A DNA stretch of 64,000 nt from Actinomycetota bacterium (GTDB taxonomy: Bacteria; Actinomycetota; Acidimicrobiia; Acidimicrobiales; Ilumatobacteraceae): contig RGCG01000002.1 in assembly GCA_009919275.1 (NCBI GenBank), positions 1 to 64,000 on the forward strand, written 5' to 3'. How positions within the stretch are numbered: the stretch's first letter is position 1; each line of letters starts with the position of its first letter. This document shows, piece by piece, positions 20,779 to 29,973 of this stretch. The notes beneath the pieces are model-generated. The model saw nothing but the letters and a program-made list of their open reading frames with translations. It was not told the DNA's origin and did no database searches. Both the position numbers and the translations under genes were made by a program.

Positions 20779-22779
20779 ATGTCGACCCGGTTCACCTACT
20801 CCCGCTGGGACGGGACTCAGAAGGGTTTCGAACTCGATGCCGACTCGCTCCTCGAGGCGGTCACCGACGACCTTCTCTATCACGGCGACGTGAACAGTGC
20901 GTTGCGCCGAATCATGCAACAGGGGATGACCGACCGCAATGGCGAACGCATCGCCGGGCTGCGCGACATGCTCGACAAGGTCAGGCAGCGCCGGGAGGAA
21001 ATTCTCGACCGCTCCGATCTGGGTGGCGTATACAAGGAAATCGCCGATGCGCTCGACGACATCGTCGACGAAGAACGTCACCAGCTCGACCGCAACGTGG
21101 CCGAAGCCGACGCGAGCGGCGACGAACGTCGGGCCGATACCGCGCGCAATGCCGCTGCCGAAAAGCACATGGAACTCGAGATGCTGCCTCCCGATCTCGC
21201 CGGCAAGGTGCGAGGCCTGCAGAACTACAACTTTGAGTCGGCAGAGGCACAGCAACGTTTCGACGAATTGATGGACAAGCTGCGCGAGCAACTCATGCAG
21301 CAATTCGTCGACCAAATGTCGGGTGCGATGCAGAACATGTCACCTCAGGACATGCAGCGCATGAAGGACATGATGGCTGCGCTGAACGACATGCTCGATC
21401 GACACGCGAACGGCGACGACCCACGATTCGACGAATTCATGTCGCAATACGGCGACTTCTTTCCCGAAAACCCCCAGAACATCGAAGAACTGATCGAGCT
21501 CCTCGCCGAGCGAATGGCGCAGATGCAGGCGATGATGAACTCGATGACGCCCGAGCAGCGGGCCCAGTTGCAGCAACTCTCCGAACAATTGCTTGGTGAC
21601 ATGGACTTGCAGTGGCAGGCGAACCGTCTGGGTGAGCATCTCCAGAACATGGCCCCGCAGGCGGGTTGGGAACGCCGGTACCAATTCAACGGCGACCAGC
21701 CGATGGGAATGGGCGAGGCGATGCAGGCCATGCAAGAACTCTCGGGCCTCGAGGAACTCGAGAACTTCATGCGAAATGCCACGAATCCGGGGGCTCTTGC
21801 CGAGGCCGATATGGACCGCGTGCGTGAACTACTCGGCGAAAATGCTGCTCAGTCCCTCGAGCGTTTGGCGCAACTGACGAAGATGCTCGAAGACGAGGGC
21901 CTCATCAACCAGACCGAGGGCCGTCTCGAGCTCACCCCGAAGGGACTGCGCAAAATCGGTCAGAACGCGCTGCGTGACCTCTTCAACAAACTCGCCAAGG
22001 ACAAGATCGGCCAGCACCAAATGCGGGAGTCCGGTGGTGGCCACGAGCGGATGTACGAAACCAAGCAGTACGAGTACGGCGATCCGTTCCGTCTCGATCT
22101 GCAGCAGACGCTTCGCAACGCGCTGCGTCGGCAGGGTGGCGGCACGCCCGTGCGTCTCGAACCCGACGATTTCGAGATCGAGCGGACGGAACACGTCACC
22201 ACCACGTCAACCGTTCTGATGATTGACCTGTCGATGTCGATGCCGATGCGTGACAACTTCCTGCCGGCCAAGAAGGTGGCGATGGCGCTCCATTCGCTCA
22301 TCACCTCGCAGTACCCGCGCGATTACATCGGTCTTGTCGGTTTCAGCGAGTCGGCGCGCATCCTCACCGCGGCGCAGATTCCCTCGGTGTCGTGGGACTT
22401 TGTGTACGGAACCAACATGCAACACGGATTCATGCTGGCCAGACAGTTGCTCGCCAAGCAGCACGGGACGAAGCAGATCATCATGATCACCGACGGCGAA
22501 CCGACCGCGCACATCACGCGCAACGGCGACGTGTACTTCAACTATCCACCGGTCCGCGAGACGATCGAGGCGACCCTTGCCGAAGTGATGCGCTGCACGC
22601 GCGAAAAGATCGTCATCAACACCTTCATGCTCGATGCGACGAGTGGACTCCGGTCGTTCATCGAGCGAATCACCGAGATGAACCACGGTCGCGCGTTCTT
22701 CACGACACCCGAGACCCTGGGTGACTACGTGCTCGTCGACTTCATCGAGCACAAGCGCCGACTTTCACGCGCTCGCTGA
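20779..22779 (+). CDS. VWA domain protein (partner-type of MoxR/ChlI-like AAA+ ATPase)
   Basis: Start MSTRFTYSRWDGT; VWA MIDAS motif LMIDLSMSM and MITDGEPTA; Met/Gln-rich helical middle. Resembles the mycobacterial Rv0959 type. Confidence 0.85.
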   Translation: MSTRFTYSRWDGTQKGFELDADSLLEAVTDDLLYHGDVNSALRRIMQQGMTDRNGERIAGLRDMLDKVRQRREEILDRSDLGGVYKEIADALDDIVDEERHQLDRNVAEADASGDERRADTARNAAAEKHMELEMLPPDLAGKVRGLQNYNFESAEAQQRFDELMDKLREQLMQQFVDQMSGAMQNMSPQDMQRMKDMMAALNDMLDRHANGDDPRFDEFMSQYGDFFPENPQNIEELIELLAERMAQMQAMMNSMTPEQRAQLQQLSEQLLGDMDLQWQANRLGEHLQNMAPQAGWERRYQFNGDQPMGMGEAMQAMQELSGLEELENFMRNATNPGALAEADMDRVRELLGENAAQSLERLAQLTKMLEDEGLINQTEGRLELTPKGLRKIGQNALRDLFNKLAKDKIGQHQMRESGGGHERMYETKQYEYGDPFRLDLQQTLRNALRRQGGGTPVRLEPDDFEIERTEHVTTTSTVLMIDLSMSMPMRDNFLPAKKVAMALHSLITSQYPRDYIGLVGFSESARILTAAQIPSVSWDFVYGTNMQHGFMLARQLLAKQHGTKQIIMITDGEPTAHITRNGDVYFNYPPVRETIEATLAEVMRCTREKIVINTFMLDATSGLRSFIERITEMNHGRAFFTTPETLGDYVLVDFIEHKRRLSRAR

Positions 22780-22796
22780 CGCCCCAAGGGTCGGTG

Positions 22797-22857
22797 AAAC
22801 CCTTGAATTGCAAGGGTTTGGCGGGATGAGGGGTACAAAACCCCCGATTTTTTCGGG
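22797..22857. other. cluster of three short inverted repeats downstream of the VWA gene
   Basis: AAACCCTTG-AATTG-CAAGGGTTT (22797-22819), GGGGT-ACAAA-ACCCC (22830-22844), CCCGA-TTTTT-TCGGG (22843-22857). Confidence 0.7.
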
Positions 22858-23033
22858 CTCATTGGCAACGAGAAATGCGCACTTGCTTATTTTGCAAGGA
22901 TTTGGCACAATGTCATCGTTGTAATTACAAGCCTGCCATCACAGGCATGCCACAAGTTGGGGGACAGCGTCCGGTCAACACGCGCCGGACGGCGACGGTG
23001 GATGTCGGGGGTGTGCAGGACGGGAGGCAATCC

Positions 23034-23321
23034 ATGCAATTCCCAGAACACGAATCTGCGGACAATTCAGAGCTCAGCCCGGAACGGGGCTGGCAAGACG
23101 AGGCCAACTGCCTCGGCGTCGATCCCGATCTTTTCTTTCCCGAACGCGGTGCATCAACCCGCGAGGCCAAGGAAGTGTGCAGGGGTTGCGTCGTGCGCAA
23201 CGAGTGTCTCGAGTATGCGTTGGTGAACGGTGAGAAGTTCGGCATTTGGGGCGGACTCTCCGAACGCGAGCGTCGTCGCCTGCGCCGAGCCCGAGCTCAG
23301 GCGAATCGCAACGTCGTCTGA
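23034..23321 (+). CDS. WhiB-family Fe-S transcriptional regulator
   Basis: C...CRGCVVRNEC cluster ligands and GIWGG turn. Confidence 0.95.
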   Translation: MQFPEHESADNSELSPERGWQDEANCLGVDPDLFFPERGASTREAKEVCRGCVVRNECLEYALVNGEKFGIWGGLSERERRRLRRARAQANRNVV

Positions 23322-23387
23322 CGCATAAACAACGTCGTCTGACGCATAAACAACGTCGTCTGACGCATAAACAACGTCGTCTGACGC
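23310..23387. repeat. 21-bp tandem repeat, about 3.7 copies (AACGTCGTCTGACGCATAAAC)n
   Basis: Copies at 23310-23330, 23331-23351, 23352-23372 and partial 23373-23387. Overlaps the whiB stop codon and fills the convergent junction. Confidence 0.97.
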
Positions 23388-23388
23388 G

Positions 23389-24201
23389 TTATGAGAGCGC
23401 GTTGAGGCGGGCTTCGATGGTCTGTGACGGACCGATGTCGAGTTGCTCCCACCGCGTTTCGTCGACCATTTCCAGCTGACGTTGTGGCAATAGCCCCACA
23501 AGCTCGGCACGTTGGACGGTGCTGCCTGCGAGGCGGGTTTCCGATGCCACGAGGTCGTAGGCGTCGGCGACGCTGATGGTCTGGGTGTCGACGATGTTCA
23601 TGCTCACCTGTGCGGAGCCCGCGACGAGGAAGGCGAGTGTTCGCAGGCCGGGGCGCCGCACCCGCGCCGCCACGATTCGGGCAACGTTCATGTCCGATGT
23701 TGCGAGGAACACGTTGTAGGCGATGAGAACCGGTCGCACTCCGACGCACATCGCACCGGCGGTCGGATGCGGCGCATCCGGTCCATGATCGGGCGACAGC
23801 GATGTCCACGCAGTGCGTCTCACATCGGGAAGCGTTCGCTCGGGTCCGTAAAGAAACACCGGTACGTGCAGTGCCGTTGACGCCCAGTGTGCGAAGTCAT
23901 CGCGGGCGCGAAGCGCATCGTCGGTACCGGAACCGTCGAGTGCGACGAAGGGCACCACGTCGACGACGCCGAGCCGCGGATGAACTCCCGCATGCTGCGA
24001 GACGTCGAGCACTTCGACAGCGCGCCGGGCGATATCCCTCACACAACTTGTCCCGACGGTGGTGTAGACGCTCCGGTTGTGGTCGGCATCGGAGTGAATG
24101 TCGAGGACGGCGGGGTTGGTGGTCCCGGGTTCACCGCCCGCGATGAACCGTACAAGGCCCGTGTCGCGGCCCTCGCTCACGTTGACGACGCACTCGAGCA
24201 T
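23389..24201 (-). CDS. glutamate formimidoyltransferase-like protein
   Basis: MLECVVNVSEGRD, DADHNRSVYT, HPRLGVVDVVPF motifs of the FtcD N-terminal family. Confidence 0.85.
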   Translation of the reverse strand: MLECVVNVSEGRDTGLVRFIAGGEPGTTNPAVLDIHSDADHNRSVYTTVGTSCVRDIARRAVEVLDVSQHAGVHPRLGVVDVVPFVALDGSGTDDALRARDDFAHWASTALHVPVFLYGPERTLPDVRRTAWTSLSPDHGPDAPHPTAGAMCVGVRPVLIAYNVFLATSDMNVARIVAARVRRPGLRTLAFLVAGSAQVSMNIVDTQTISVADAYDLVASETRLAGSTVQRAELVGLLPQRQLEMVDETRWEQLDIGPSQTIEARLNALS

Positions 24202-24257
24202 CCCGACATGTTGTCAGGGCGGTGCCGAGTCAGCCGGCGTGCTGGTAGGTTCTCGGT

Positions 24258-24425
24258 ATGTTCGCTTTTCTCGAAGGTCCCGAACTGATCATCGTCGCGG
24301 TGGTCGTGCTTGTTCTCTTCGGCGGGTCACAGTTGCCCAAACTGGCGAAGAACCTCGGTCAGGCCCAGAAGGAATTCAAAAAGGGCCTCGCCGAAGGCCA
24401 AGCCGACGACGCCGACAAGAAGTAG
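24258..24425 (+). CDS. tatA: twin-arginine translocase TatA/E family subunit
   Basis: 55 aa: MFAFLEGPELIIVAVVVLVLFGGSQLPKLAKNLGQAQKEFKKGLAEGQADDADKK. Below the ORF track size cutoff. Confidence 0.93.
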   Translation: MFAFLEGPELIIVAVVVLVLFGGSQLPKLAKNLGQAQKEFKKGLAEGQADDADKK

Positions 24426-24430
24426 GTTTC

Positions 24431-24721
24431 TCAGGCCGCGCCGTCACGACGGCGCTTTTTGATGCGGCGACGCTCGCGCTCGCTCGCCCCGCCCCACACG
24501 CCGTGTTCGATTTCCTCGACAAGTGCGTACTCGAGACACAGGTCCTTCACCTCGCAATTGCCGCAGATCTTGCGAGCCTTTTCGACCCCTGCTCCGTCGG
24601 AGGGAAAGAAGATTTCCGGGGCGTTGTCACGACACAGCCCGAGGTCCATCCATTCGGTTGTGCGGAAGTTCCCCACGAAGGGGAGGGCCAGCACCGACAA
24701 TTCGGTGCGCTTCTTGGTCAT
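24431..24721 (-). CDS. WhiB-family transcriptional regulator
   Basis: MTKKRTELS...CRDN...CGNCEVKDLC and GVWGG; start inferred downstream of the track start. Confidence 0.92.
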   Translation of the reverse strand: MTKKRTELSVLALPFVGNFRTTEWMDLGLCRDNAPEIFFPSDGAGVEKARKICGNCEVKDLCLEYALVEEIEHGVWGGASERERRRIKKRRRDGAA

Positions 24722-24830
24722 GTGTCCTGGTGCGCGGCTCATGTCCCTTCTGACGACGCAAGCGGTACAAAAGTTCCCGAGCCCGGGAAAGGGGTACTCC
24801 AGATAGCCTGAGGCGCAAAGGAGGCACGCC

Positions 24831-25091
24831 GTGTCCGAGATCACCACCAACGAGCCACCCCGAGCGCATGCCCGAATCGTGTATTTGGGCCCAGTTGCGC
24901 CCCATTGGGAGGTCTACGGCGACTATGGCGACAGGGCCCTCCTCGAGGAGTTCCGTACCCGGGTCCTCGCCAGGCTCGTCCTCATCACCCGTGACGACCC
25001 GCAGTTCCGGCGCAACAGCGAGCGTGTGGCCCGCGACGCCGAGCGCGAGCTGATCTCGATCGAGTGGGATCTGGGCACCGTCAGCGCCTGA
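24831..25091 (+). CDS. conserved hypothetical protein
   Basis: 86 aa open frame, GTG start, divergent from whiB. Confidence 0.6.
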   Translation: MSEITTNEPPRAHARIVYLGPVAPHWEVYGDYGDRALLEEFRTRVLARLVLITRDDPQFRRNSERVARDAERELISIEWDLGTVSA

Positions 25092-25146
25092 CGGTTCGTC
25101 CGGACGTCACGGTCCGTTCACGCACGCGCCTTTTTCCGCACCCCGA

Positions 25147-27255
25147 ATGCTCAACCGTCGGTCCTACGTTGACGGAATCGACGAACGTTTCTTCAACCGC
25201 GACCTGAGCTGGCTCGCGTTCAACGAACGGGTCCTCTCCCTCGCCCGCGAATCAGCAATTCCCCTGCTCGAGCGGGCGAAGTTCTGTGCGATCTTTTCGT
25301 CGAACCTCGACGAGTTCTTTCAGGTTCGCGTCGCGGGCCTGAAGAGCCAGGTCGACGAGGGTGTTCTGTTGCACGGCGTCGACGGCCGCAGCCCCGCACA
25401 GGTCCTGGACGAGGTGAATTCCGTCGTTCGACGCCTCGTGCGTGAGCAAGAACGAATTCTTGGCGAAGAGATCTTCCCGGCACTCGGTCAGCACGGCATT
25501 CGAGTCGTTATGTGGCGTGAACTCGACACGACCACCAAAGAGCGACTGACCCGCGAGTTCCGGCAGCGCATCTTTCCCGTGCTCACGCCGCTCGTCGTCG
25601 ACCCCGCGCATCCCTTTCCGTACATCTCCGGGTTGGCACTCAGCATCGGTGCGTCGGTCACCGATCCGCAGTCGGGCGAGGAGAAGTTCACCCGGGTCAA
25701 GGTTCCTGCATTGTTGCCGCGACTCATCGAAGTCGACGGAACGGGAATCTTCATCCCCATCGAAGAAGTCATCGTCGCACATCTCCACGAGTTGTACGAG
25801 GGGATGGAAGTGCGCGCGCCGTTCGTGTTCCGAGTCACGCGCGACGCCGACATCGAAGTCGATGACGAAGACGCCGATGACCTGCGCGAGGCCATCGAAG
25901 AAGAACTGCGCCGCCGACGCTTTGGTCGTGCGGTGCGGCTCGAGACGGTTGTCGGGGTGCCACCCGAGGTGGTGGGGTTGTTGCTCGAGGAACTCGAACT
26001 CGACGCCGTCGACCATTACGAAAGCGACGCACTTCTCGACCTCACTTGCCTTCAAAGGATCGCCGCACTGCCGCGGGAAGACCTGCGTGACAAACCGTGG
26101 CCATCGGTGACCGCGGGGCGGATTCTCGCCGCGCGTGAGAACGACGAGCCGATCTTCAATCTCATCAGGCGCCGCGATCTCGTTGTTCATCACCCGTACG
26201 AGTCATTTCAATCATCGACCGAGGCGTTCATCGACGAAGCAGCTCACGACCCTCGTGTTCAATCGATCAAGATGACGCTGTACAGGACTTCGCCCGACAG
26301 TGCGATCATGCGCAACTTGATATCGGCGGCGGAACGCGGTGTCCAGGTGGCGGTGTTGGTTGAATTGAAGGCCCGGTTCGACGAGGCGTTGAACCTCAAC
26401 TGGGCCCGACAACTCGAACAGGCCGGCGTGCACGTGATGTACGGCATCGTCGGCCTGAAGACCCATGCGAAGTTGGCGATGGTGGTTCGCGACGAGCCCG
26501 ATGGCCTGCGCCGCTACGTTCATTTCGGAACCGGGAACTACAACGCGAAGACCGCGGCCGTGTACGAGGACATCGGAGTGTTCACGTGCAATCCCGAGCT
26601 TGCCGATGACGCGACGCGGTTGTTCAACCACTTGACGGGTTTCAGCCGCGCCAATTGGTACCGCCACCTGTTGGTTGCGCCGCAGTTCCTGCGCGGCGAA
26701 ATCGTCGATCTGATTCGACGGGAACGCGAGATGGGTCCGCGCGGTTCCATTCGCTTGAAGGTCAACTCGGTGGCCGATGCCGACATGATCGCCGAACTGT
26801 ACGAGGCATCGCGGGCGGGTGTGCGCGTCGAGATCGTGGTCCGTGGAATCTGCATGTTGCGTCCCGGGGTCCCAGGCCTCTCCGAGAACATCTCCGTTCG
26901 ATCGATTCTCGGGCGTTACCTCGAACACTCTCGTATCTACCACTTCGGCAACGCGCACGGGCCCGACAAACCGGCGTGGTACATCGGGTCGGCGGACTTG
27001 ATGACACGCAATCTCGACCGCCGTGTCGAGGTGATGACGCCGATCCTCCTCGAACGCCACAGGGCTTGGCTCGAACAAACGCTTGCCTACCTCAACGACC
27101 CCGAAACCCCCCATTTCGTGCTCGCATCCGATGGTTCGTGGGAGCGGAGCGGGCGGGGTGACTTCTCCGACGACGCCCAGGGTCGTATGTACCGATGGGC
27201 CAAGGAGCAACAAGAGCGACGCGGGGTCGAGAGGTCGAATGAAGGGGTCGCTTGA
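25147..27255 (+). CDS. ppk1: polyphosphate kinase 1
   Basis: FFNRDLSWLAFNERVL, SSNLDEFFQVR, HFGTGNYN, ADLMTRNLDRRVE motifs. Confidence 0.96.
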   Translation: MLNRRSYVDGIDERFFNRDLSWLAFNERVLSLARESAIPLLERAKFCAIFSSNLDEFFQVRVAGLKSQVDEGVLLHGVDGRSPAQVLDEVNSVVRRLVREQERILGEEIFPALGQHGIRVVMWRELDTTTKERLTREFRQRIFPVLTPLVVDPAHPFPYISGLALSIGASVTDPQSGEEKFTRVKVPALLPRLIEVDGTGIFIPIEEVIVAHLHELYEGMEVRAPFVFRVTRDADIEVDDEDADDLREAIEEELRRRRFGRAVRLETVVGVPPEVVGLLLEELELDAVDHYESDALLDLTCLQRIAALPREDLRDKPWPSVTAGRILAARENDEPIFNLIRRRDLVVHHPYESFQSSTEAFIDEAAHDPRVQSIKMTLYRTSPDSAIMRNLISAAERGVQVAVLVELKARFDEALNLNWARQLEQAGVHVMYGIVGLKTHAKLAMVVRDEPDGLRRYVHFGTGNYNAKTAAVYEDIGVFTCNPELADDATRLFNHLTGFSRANWYRHLLVAPQFLRGEIVDLIRREREMGPRGSIRLKVNSVADADMIAELYEASRAGVRVEIVVRGICMLRPGVPGLSENISVRSILGRYLEHSRIYHFGNAHGPDKPAWYIGSADLMTRNLDRRVEVMTPILLERHRAWLEQTLAYLNDPETPHFVLASDGSWERSGRGDFSDDAQGRMYRWAKEQQERRGVERSNEGVA

Positions 27256-27327
27256 GGCGACTCGGGTAGCGTTGTTGGTGCGCTTGGCAACGCATTCGGT
27301 GTTTGCTGAACGGAAACGGTGGAGACG

Positions 27328-28068
27328 ATGGAAGAACTTCGCAAGGGTTTTCACGGCGAGATCAATGAAGTCCGCCAGAGTTTGGCGACCCTTGCCGCTT
27401 CGGTCATCGAGGCAATTCCGCGCGCCACGAACGTGCTCCTCGCCAGTGATCTCGAGGGTGCCGAGTACCTGATTCTCACCGACGACGAGATCGATGCCAG
27501 ATCGCTCGAACTCGAGGACCGCTGCTACCGGTTGCTCGCCCTGCAAGCGCCGGTCGCCGGTGAGCTTCGACAACTCGTCGCGATCCTGAAGATGATCGGT
27601 GAAATCGAGCGCAGCGCCGACCTCACCGTGAACATCGCCAAGGCCGCACGGCGGATCTACGGCCACAACCTCGACCCGAAGTTGCGCGGAATCATCAGCA
27701 AGATGGGTGACCAAGCCCAGCAGCTCTTCGCCGCCGCTCTCGAAGCGTTCGAAACCGAGGATGTCGCCAAGGCGAGCGCGCTCGACGACATGGACTCCTA
27801 CCTCGACGGACTCCAGCGTCAGTTCGTCCAGGCGATTTTCGAGTGCAATCTCGCCGGCACAATCGACCTCCAGGTGGCCATTCAGCTGGCGGTGGTGGCC
27901 AGGTTCTACGAACGCATCGGCGACCATGCGGTGAACATCGGTGAACGCATTCTCTATGCCGTCAGTGGTTGGCGTCCCGAACTGAAAGGCGCGGCCCGCC
28001 ACAAGGCGCGTTTGGCCGGTGACGACACCGACGGTGTGCCGTTCCCCGAGGTCGGTCCGGGGTCCTGA
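27328..28068 (+). CDS. phoU: phosphate signalling regulator PhoU
   Basis: MEELRKGFHGEINEVRQSL..., RYYERIGDHAVNI-like RFYERIGDHAVNIGERI. Confidence 0.92.
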   Translation: MEELRKGFHGEINEVRQSLATLAASVIEAIPRATNVLLASDLEGAEYLILTDDEIDARSLELEDRCYRLLALQAPVAGELRQLVAILKMIGEIERSADLTVNIAKAARRIYGHNLDPKLRGIISKMGDQAQQLFAAALEAFETEDVAKASALDDMDSYLDGLQRQFVQAIFECNLAGTIDLQVAIQLAVVARFYERIGDHAVNIGERILYAVSGWRPELKGAARHKARLAGDDTDGVPFPEVGPGS

Positions 28069-28103
28069 CCATCGAGATCACACTCGCCTTCATCCTCGGC
28101 GCC

Positions 28104-29216
28104 GTGGCGGCGGCTGCGGTTGCGAGTCTTTTCGGTGCGGTCCTCCGCGATCGCAGGAACCGCGGGGTTGTCGTACCTGCCGCAGTCCAAGACCTTGCGG
28201 CGCGAAGCATCGAGCAGTCGCGCGGTCCCGACTACGAGGTCGTGTTGAACGCATTGCCCCTCGGCGTGGTTCTTGCTGCGAGTGACGGGTCGGTCATCTT
28301 CCGCAATCGCGTTGCGGTCTCCGTCGTTGGATTGCGACACGTCGACCTCCTCGTCGAAGCCGCGGTCGATCGCTTGATCCGGCAAACCTTCGACACGGCC
28401 GAGGCCAAGACCGAGCGACTTGAGTTGTTCGGTCCGCCTCCGCGCGTCCTCATCGTGTCGACCGTCGAACTGGCCGACGGATTTTGTCTTGCGGTCATCG
28501 AGGACATCAGCGAGCGATCGCGAATCGATTCCGTTCGAACGGACTTCGTCGCGAACATCAGCCACGAACTAAAGACGCCCGTCGGTGCACTCTCGATCCT
28601 GGCCGAAACGCTCCAGGGAGAAGCCGACCCCGCGGTGATCGCACATCTATCGTCACAGATGATCAAGGAAGCCCATCGAATGTCGGACACGATCGACGAT
28701 CTTCTTGAATTGTCGAAGATCGAGTTGGATGCACCACTGCGTCAGAACAACATCGACCTTGGGGCATTGGTTCGCGAAGCAGCCGAACGTCACGCGAGAA
28801 CGGCTGCCGCGGGTGGAGTGACCATCGCAACCGACGTTCCCGAGGCTCGGTTCGTCGTGACCGGTGACCGGATCCAGTTGTTGTCGGCGGCGTCGAACCT
28901 CATCGACAACGCAATCAAGTACAGCGAGCCCGGTGACACCGTGTCGGTTCGTCTTTACCGTGAGCCGGGCAAGCTCGTGATCTCGGTCGAAGACGAGGGC
29001 ATCGGAATTCCGCCGGCCGATCTTGATCGAATCTTCGAGCGCTTCTATCGGGTCGACAAGGCCCGGGGGCGCGGTACGGGTGGAACGGGACTCGGATTGT
29101 CGATCGTCCGTCACATCATGGCGAATCATGGCGGCGAGGTGAACGTGGCCTCACAAGAAGGTGAAGGTTCGTCGTTCCGACTCATTCTTCCGGTGCAGAT
29201 CGGTGATAATCAGTGA
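28104..29216 (+). CDS. sensor histidine kinase (SenX3/PhoR-like)
   Basis: FVANISHELKTPVGALS H-box, NLIDNAIKYS, GTGLGLSIV. True start may lie upstream because coding-like sequence extends to about 28065. Confidence 0.93.
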   Translation: MAAAAVASLFGAVLRDRRNRGVVVPAAVQDLAARSIEQSRGPDYEVVLNALPLGVVLAASDGSVIFRNRVAVSVVGLRHVDLLVEAAVDRLIRQTFDTAEAKTERLELFGPPPRVLIVSTVELADGFCLAVIEDISERSRIDSVRTDFVANISHELKTPVGALSILAETLQGEADPAVIAHLSSQMIKEAHRMSDTIDDLLELSKIELDAPLRQNNIDLGALVREAAERHARTAAAGGVTIATDVPEARFVVTGDRIQLLSAASNLIDNAIKYSEPGDTVSVRLYREPGKLVISVEDEGIGIPPADLDRIFERFYRVDKARGRGTGGTGLGLSIVRHIMANHGGEVNVASQEGEGSSFRLILPVQIGDNQ

Positions 29217-29223
29217 CGTCCGC

Positions 29224-29943
29224 ATGAACGCCGCACCCGCCAACACAACACAAACCGTCCTGGTCGTCGAGGACGAAGAGTCGTTCATTGAAGCCCTCCA
29301 AGTGGGGCTGAAGCGCGAAGGTTTCCGGGTCGAAGTCGCCCGTGACGGGATGCAGGCCCTCGATCTGTTCGACCTCGTGCGCCCCGACCTTGTTCTGCTC
29401 GACGTGATGTTGCCGAAGGTGTCGGGCATCGACGTGTGTCGGCAGTTGCGTAAGCGTTCGCAGGTTCCCATCATTATGGTCACCGCCAAGGCGGCCGAGA
29501 TCGACACGGTTGTCGGTCTGGAAGTCGGAGCCGACGACTACATCACGAAGCCCTACCGACTGCGCGAGCTTGTCGCACGTATGCGAGCGGTGCTTCGTCG
29601 CGCGCCACTCGACCGCGCGGGCGAACTCACCGAGGATGCATTGGTGGTCGGTGATGTTCAACTCGATCCCGACCAGCACGAGGTTTTGATTCGCGGCGAA
29701 CGGGTCTCGTTGCCGCTCAAAGAGTTCGAGCTGCTCCACATTCTCCTCGCCAACGCCGGACGCGTCCTGCCGCGGGAAACGTTGATCGATCGGGTGTGGG
29801 GCAATGACTACGTGGGCGACACGAAGACGCTCGACGTGCACATCAAGCGGCTTCGCGCCAAGATCGAAGATGACCCGGGGACACCGCAAAAGATCGTCAC
29901 CATCCGTGGCCTCGGGTACAAGTACGAGCGACCACGCGCCTGA
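29224..29943 (+). CDS. regX3: OmpR-family response regulator (RegX3-like)
   Basis: VLVVEDEESF, LLDVMLP, ITKPY and winged-helix GLGYKYE. Confidence 0.93.
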   Translation: MNAAPANTTQTVLVVEDEESFIEALQVGLKREGFRVEVARDGMQALDLFDLVRPDLVLLDVMLPKVSGIDVCRQLRKRSQVPIIMVTAKAAEIDTVVGLEVGADDYITKPYRLRELVARMRAVLRRAPLDRAGELTEDALVVGDVQLDPDQHEVLIRGERVSLPLKEFELLHILLANAGRVLPRETLIDRVWGNDYVGDTKTLDVHIKRLRAKIEDDPGTPQKIVTIRGLGYKYERPRA

Positions 29944-29973
29944 TCGTCGGCCCGTCCGACCTACCATCGGGAC

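Noticed and set aside
23310-23393. CRISPR-like array
   Set aside because: Units are directly abutting 21-mers with no spacers; plain tandem repeat.
26212-28002. 596-aa minus-strand ORF
   Set aside because: Antisense to ppk1 and phoU; no recognisable motifs.
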